Below, piece after piece: positions 41,401-42,603 of a stretch of 42,603 bases of DNA. The notes beneath the pieces are model-generated. The model was not told the DNA's origin. It searched no databases and saw only the letters and a list, made by a program, of their open reading frames with translations. A program made the translations under genes and the position numbers. This DNA is from a virus, in the IMG/VR virus record IMGVR_UViG_3300035670_000466, positions 1 through 42,603 of that record; one strand, 5' to 3'. Every line of letters starts with the position of its first letter. Positions within the stretch are counted from its first letter, which is position 1.

Positions 41401-41683
41401 ATCTGGTCTTCAAGCAGGCTGGGCAACATTACGTGGAGGAGGATACTCATCCGCTGGCCAATCTCAATGTAATTTTATGTATCACATGGGAGGATTTATG
41501 ACATCAACAAGTACGTATGATGTTCATGCAATACGAGAATGGATTACTGGAGGGACAATAACTACATCAAAAACCAATAACAATTGGACAATAACAATAA
41601 CAAATAATTCTGCATTATATACTCTAAGCCTATATCTTCTGTTAGAAGGAAGTACAGGAAACCTTACTATGTCTGCAGCGTAA
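38414..41683 (+). CDS. Tail-fibre protein with eight NVGIG repeats (1089 residues)
   Basis: The N-terminus MAYIGREPLGGEVILMNSIE, SQFNGVLTTFNLTRTVSGVT is a strongly conserved-looking fibre attachment domain (about 1-125) with the ending TDKLVDGSVTPIKLST. It is followed by eight NVGIG motifs (near residues 134, 209, 267, 352, 442, 510, 591 and 941), each opening a beta module. A carbohydrate-binding-like part lies at about 710-840 (LILYLGGKQPLLPSGWTGTI, VPIFVRFRLLQNSGG). The C-terminus (TWATLRGG-type; GWATLRGGGYSSAGQSQC) is a different tip from that of the 805-residue fibre. It is probably a distal fibre that determines host range. The conserved N-terminus has more C-ending codons than the rest and contains a perfect inverted repeat (38462-38491). 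Confidence 0.83.
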   Translation: MAYIGREPLGGEVILMNSIESQFNGVLTTFNLTRTVSGVTSAFYPVGTEQLLVSLGGVIQQPDPTGNTGFRISSNTIIFAIAPVAGASCFIVAYGNLTDIGAPANNTVTTDKLVDGSVTPIKLSTGGPWWLSNGNVGIGTTNPSSKLSVNGTTKSSSDGALLALSSSDATNPFTFTITRSEAGADGYYALNSVEQNVGYRNIILNQTGGNVGIGITNPAEKLYVNGTTRLGGGIDYGSTTVLSVAPGTVYFDGPGTVGSRLTITSTGNVGIGSPDPTTKLDVISSAYPTAKFNSTYTSNSKQYTTLVLGVASTNEGSTLGYVYDTITPANSFLHITPYGSAEGSSFVVGTTGNVGIGIANPGSKLDVYNDSNDGNVARIYNDEVGLAIGSWGDGSTYPRTVTINGSRFDQLEPLPKLRIAGQGGIEFAVDLNSVRAVIDSSGNVGIGTTNPGVKLDVHGNSATVRVFESPSGADVRMVAGGSTGYFGTYNSNNLQILTGGATAIIANTSQNVGIGGAIVPDVRLHINGSNAYPATSGTTPTGFIALRNTAGATHGAYIGVANQAPWGTWIQAQDKNNLGTSYPILLNPNGGNVGIGITNPSNKLNIVSSAGSGTTVAKFTESTSASDTTSFIAIQTGYPQTSETEGLVRLGVLRNGSGNSASMIFETSTGNSTVRRAIMTNGGFASDFILLSTDNNHQIRSYIDAQKYFDVQGGLDRASYNGTSIGLASRSGYSVDLILYLGGKQPLLPSGWTGTISCVGNANSGSLGTTVYLQTSTNGITWTTRAQTENTWNVTLSWTQSTAENVPIFVRFRLLQNSGGNVGEGSCRISDIRITNLFVKPFGFGLANKLISQYSYQNTTVSSDLIDYQISLLGGTGAYASNNIGHGIAFYCPGVSTDSTGSVVAAINSIDEGNQDAQGLSFCTANSTIGSLSEKLRISNSGNVGIGTTNPTEKLHINGGKTLHTGGTLTGIGPGTYYTIPGSMGIPPSQTRIITVSGLQAGWATLRGGGYSSAGQSQCNFMYHMGGFMTSTSTYDVHAIREWITGGTITTSKTNNNWTITITNNSALYTLSLYLLLEGSTGNLTMSAA
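38462..38491 (+). repeat. Perfect 12-bp inverted repeat inside fibre gene
   Basis: AACTCCATTGAA (38462-38473) and TTCAATGGAGTT (38480-38491) form a perfect 12-bp stem with a 6-base loop (TCTCAG), followed by TTTT to 38493. It lies within codons 17-26 of the 1089-residue fibre gene and could form an RNA hairpin or DNA cruciform. Confidence 0.85.
38813..41262 (+). repeat. Dispersed NVGIG-coding repeats (8 copies)
   Basis: Copies start near 38813, 39038, 39212, 39467, 39736, 39941, 40184 and 41236. Those at 39736 and 41236 share an identical block of 23 bases starting GGTAATGTCGGCATCGGCAC, while the modules between them are unrelated. Confidence 0.9.
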
Positions 41684-41713
41684 TTGACAAAATCATGGAA
41701 TTGGATTTAAAAT
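41684..41713 (+). promoter_or_regulatory. Possible sigma70 promoter after the last fibre gene
   Basis: TTGACA (41684-41689), an 18-base spacer and TAAAAT (41708-41713) follow the fibre stop directly. It has one spacer base more than ideal and a fair -10. A transcript would run through about 220 non-coding bases into the small-gene cluster. Confidence 0.4.
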
Positions 41714-41887
41714 ATCAAATAAACGGTTATGTGTGAAATTTAAATTAAGTCACTCTGAACTTTGGCAATAAAACCACTAAAATAAATTTAATAAAGTATT
41801 ATTTTATTTTTCTAAGTACTCTAAAGACCTAATTTCTGAACCCTGACATGGTTATTGTACCAGAATCCAGCACCCTTGTCAACCCCC
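41714..41887. other. Non-coding gap between fibre and early gene cluster
   Basis: No convincing gene lies here. It holds an AT-only imperfect hairpin (AAAATAA with TTATTTT, around 41777-41815) followed by TTTTTCT that may act as a weak terminator, and no tRNA-like structure was found. It separates late fibre genes from the early-type cluster. Confidence 0.5.
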
Positions 41888-41916
41888 TTGACAAAACCCG
41901 CTAAATACCCTATGAT
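41888..41916 (+). promoter_or_regulatory. Strong early-type sigma70 promoter
   Basis: TTGACA (41888-41893), a 17-base spacer and TATGAT (41911-41916) are near consensus. The predicted start of transcription near 41923 leaves about 22 bases to the ATG at 41945, with AGG about 9 bases upstream of it. It should drive the run of small overlapping genes from 41945 onward. Confidence 0.85.
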
Positions 41917-41944
41917 TATCCTTTCACCATTCTAGGTAACAATC

Positions 41945-42166
41945 ATGACAATGACACCTGATCAACTACTAGAAAACTTTAAGACTCAGCAAGCTCAAGT
42001 AGCTGACGAAATTCGTAAACTTGATGCTGAACTAGCACAAAAGAAAGAACTATATGTAAAACTTCAAGGAGCTATTGAAGGTCTAACTCTTCTGAATCCA
42101 GAAGAAGAGTCAGGCACCGAGACAGCTACCCTACCAGATGAAGCAGTAGTAGAAGCACTTGCATGA
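41945..42166 (+). CDS. Small coiled-coil protein of unknown function
   Basis: I do not recognise a specific family. The 73 residues form a charged helix or coiled coil (LLENFKTQQAQVADEIRKLD, AELAQKKELYVKLQGAIEGL) followed by an acidic flexible tail (EEESGTETATLPDEAVVEAL). It is the first gene after the strong early promoter and overlaps the next start by 4 bases (ATGA), so it is probably early and co-expressed with the zinc-ribbon-like gene. Confidence 0.75.
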   Translation: MTMTPDQLLENFKTQQAQVADEIRKLDAELAQKKELYVKLQGAIEGLTLLNPEEESGTETATLPDEAVVEALA

Positions 42167-42432
42167 CAAATCCCAACGACATCAAAAATGAACTGATGGA
42201 CAAGCTCAAGGGACTCTCCGATACTGTTACAGATTCTATCGGAGAGCTTGCCAAGGGCAAGACCATCTTTGTAGAATCCAACGTGCAGGAGGCAAGAATG
42301 TCCACCTGTAGATCCTGTGAGGACTTCAATGCCAAAACTACACAATGTCGTCGATGTGGATGCTTCATGAGTGCAAAAACCAGACTGAAAACTGGATCAT
42401 GTCCTATTGGCAAATGGGGTAAAGTATCATGA
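42163..42432 (+). CDS. Small zinc-ribbon-like protein
   Basis: The 89-residue protein has an N-terminal helix (1-40) and a cysteine-rich domain with Cys49 and Cys52 (CRSC), Cys62, Cys65 and Cys67 (CRRCGC) and Cys80 (SCPIGKW). Two CxxC pairs about 10 residues apart suggest a zinc ribbon that could bind nucleic acid or protein. The ending CPIGKWGKV is a pattern I associate with small phage proteins of unknown function. It overlaps both neighbours by ATGA. Confidence 0.78.
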   Translation: MTNPNDIKNELMDKLKGLSDTVTDSIGELAKGKTIFVESNVQEARMSTCRSCEDFNAKTTQCRRCGCFMSAKTRLKTGSCPIGKWGKVS

Positions 42433-42581
42433 ACAAGACTAAAATCCTTGACAAGATTCTCAAGGAACGTTGTGACCGTTTTCAAGAATTACTTGAAGAG
42501 GGTCGCTATGAAGATGCAATTTCAATTGGTGAGGAGTTTGATGAATGGATAGCAGTATGTCAGAGTTGGCCAACAGAATAG
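42429..42581 (+). CDS. Small 50-residue helical protein
   Basis: This short gene starts ATGAACAAGACT, overlapping the zinc-ribbon-like gene stop (ATGA), and ends TAG at 42579-42581. The product MNKTKILDKILKERCDRFQE, LLEEGRYEDAISIGEEFDEW has two predicted helices, is charged and ends in a Trp-containing tail. Function is unknown. The tight overlap with its neighbour and the coherent helical composition support a real gene. Confidence 0.7.
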   Translation: MNKTKILDKILKERCDRFQELLEEGRYEDAISIGEEFDEWIAVCQSWPTE

Positions 42582-42603
42582 AATCTGTTGAAGCTCAACT
42601 CAA
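42557..42603 (+). CDS. Start of a further small gene (partial, window end)
   Basis: A frame beginning MSELANRIESVEAQL overlaps the preceding gene and runs off the window. It looks like the start of a coiled-coil protein. An alternative ATG in the same frame is at 42545. Too little is present to assign a function. Confidence 0.45.
   Translation, partial: MSELANRIESVEAQL

Overview
The window comes from an AT-rich, T4-like (myovirus) marine cyanophage, that is, a phage of Synechococcus or Prochlorococcus. The evidence is a run of T4 orthologues (gp32, gp53, gp48, gp4, probable gp2, gp54, gp26, gp51, gp27, gp5), T4-type late promoter boxes (ATAAATA family), a host-derived S-adenosylmethionine decarboxylase gene, a small protein ending in a CP12-type cysteine hairpin, and a long tail-fibre locus with cyanophage-style NVGIGT repeats. 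No tRNA, integrase, transposon or CRISPR was seen. Almost every base is coding and genes commonly overlap by 1 to 4 bases.

Layout. (1) 61-997: gp32 single-stranded DNA-binding protein and its terminator. (2) 996-2638: gp53 and gp48 on the minus strand. (3) 2636-5412: plus-strand head-completion and baseplate genes gp4, a probable gp2, gp54, gp26 and gp51. gp51 has no usable start codon and appears to be made by -1 frameshifting from gp26. (4) 5417-15075: two paralogous, very large hub/tape-measure-like proteins with peptidoglycan-hydrolase domains, then gp27, a CP12-like 71-residue gene and gp5. (5) 15087-15766: an early-type (sigma70) promoter with a small gene, then the speH decarboxylase. 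(6) 15812-41683: the tail-fibre and virion-decoration locus, with a 4585-residue giant protein, a 169-residue companion, a terminator, then fibre/adhesin genes of 495, 110, 805, 743, 334, 252 and 1089 residues. (7) 41888-42603: a strong early-type promoter and a string of small overlapping genes that continues past the window.

How the genes work together. gp48 and gp54 cap the tail tube on the hub; gp53 is a wedge protein; gp27 and gp5 form the central hub and spike; gp26/gp51 act in hub assembly. The two large proteins probably occupy the tail/hub lumen. They carry M23 and SleB-like lytic domains, which may explain why gp5 shows no lysozyme domain here. The distal genes supply the variable receptor-binding apparatus.

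Most notable observations: a three-part -1 frameshift signal joining gp26 to gp51 directly upstream of a tape-measure-like gene; a CP12-like gene coupled into the hub operon; and a pair of divergent late promoters whose boxes contain each other's start codons. All assignments were made by reading motifs, gene order and lengths; no database search was run.
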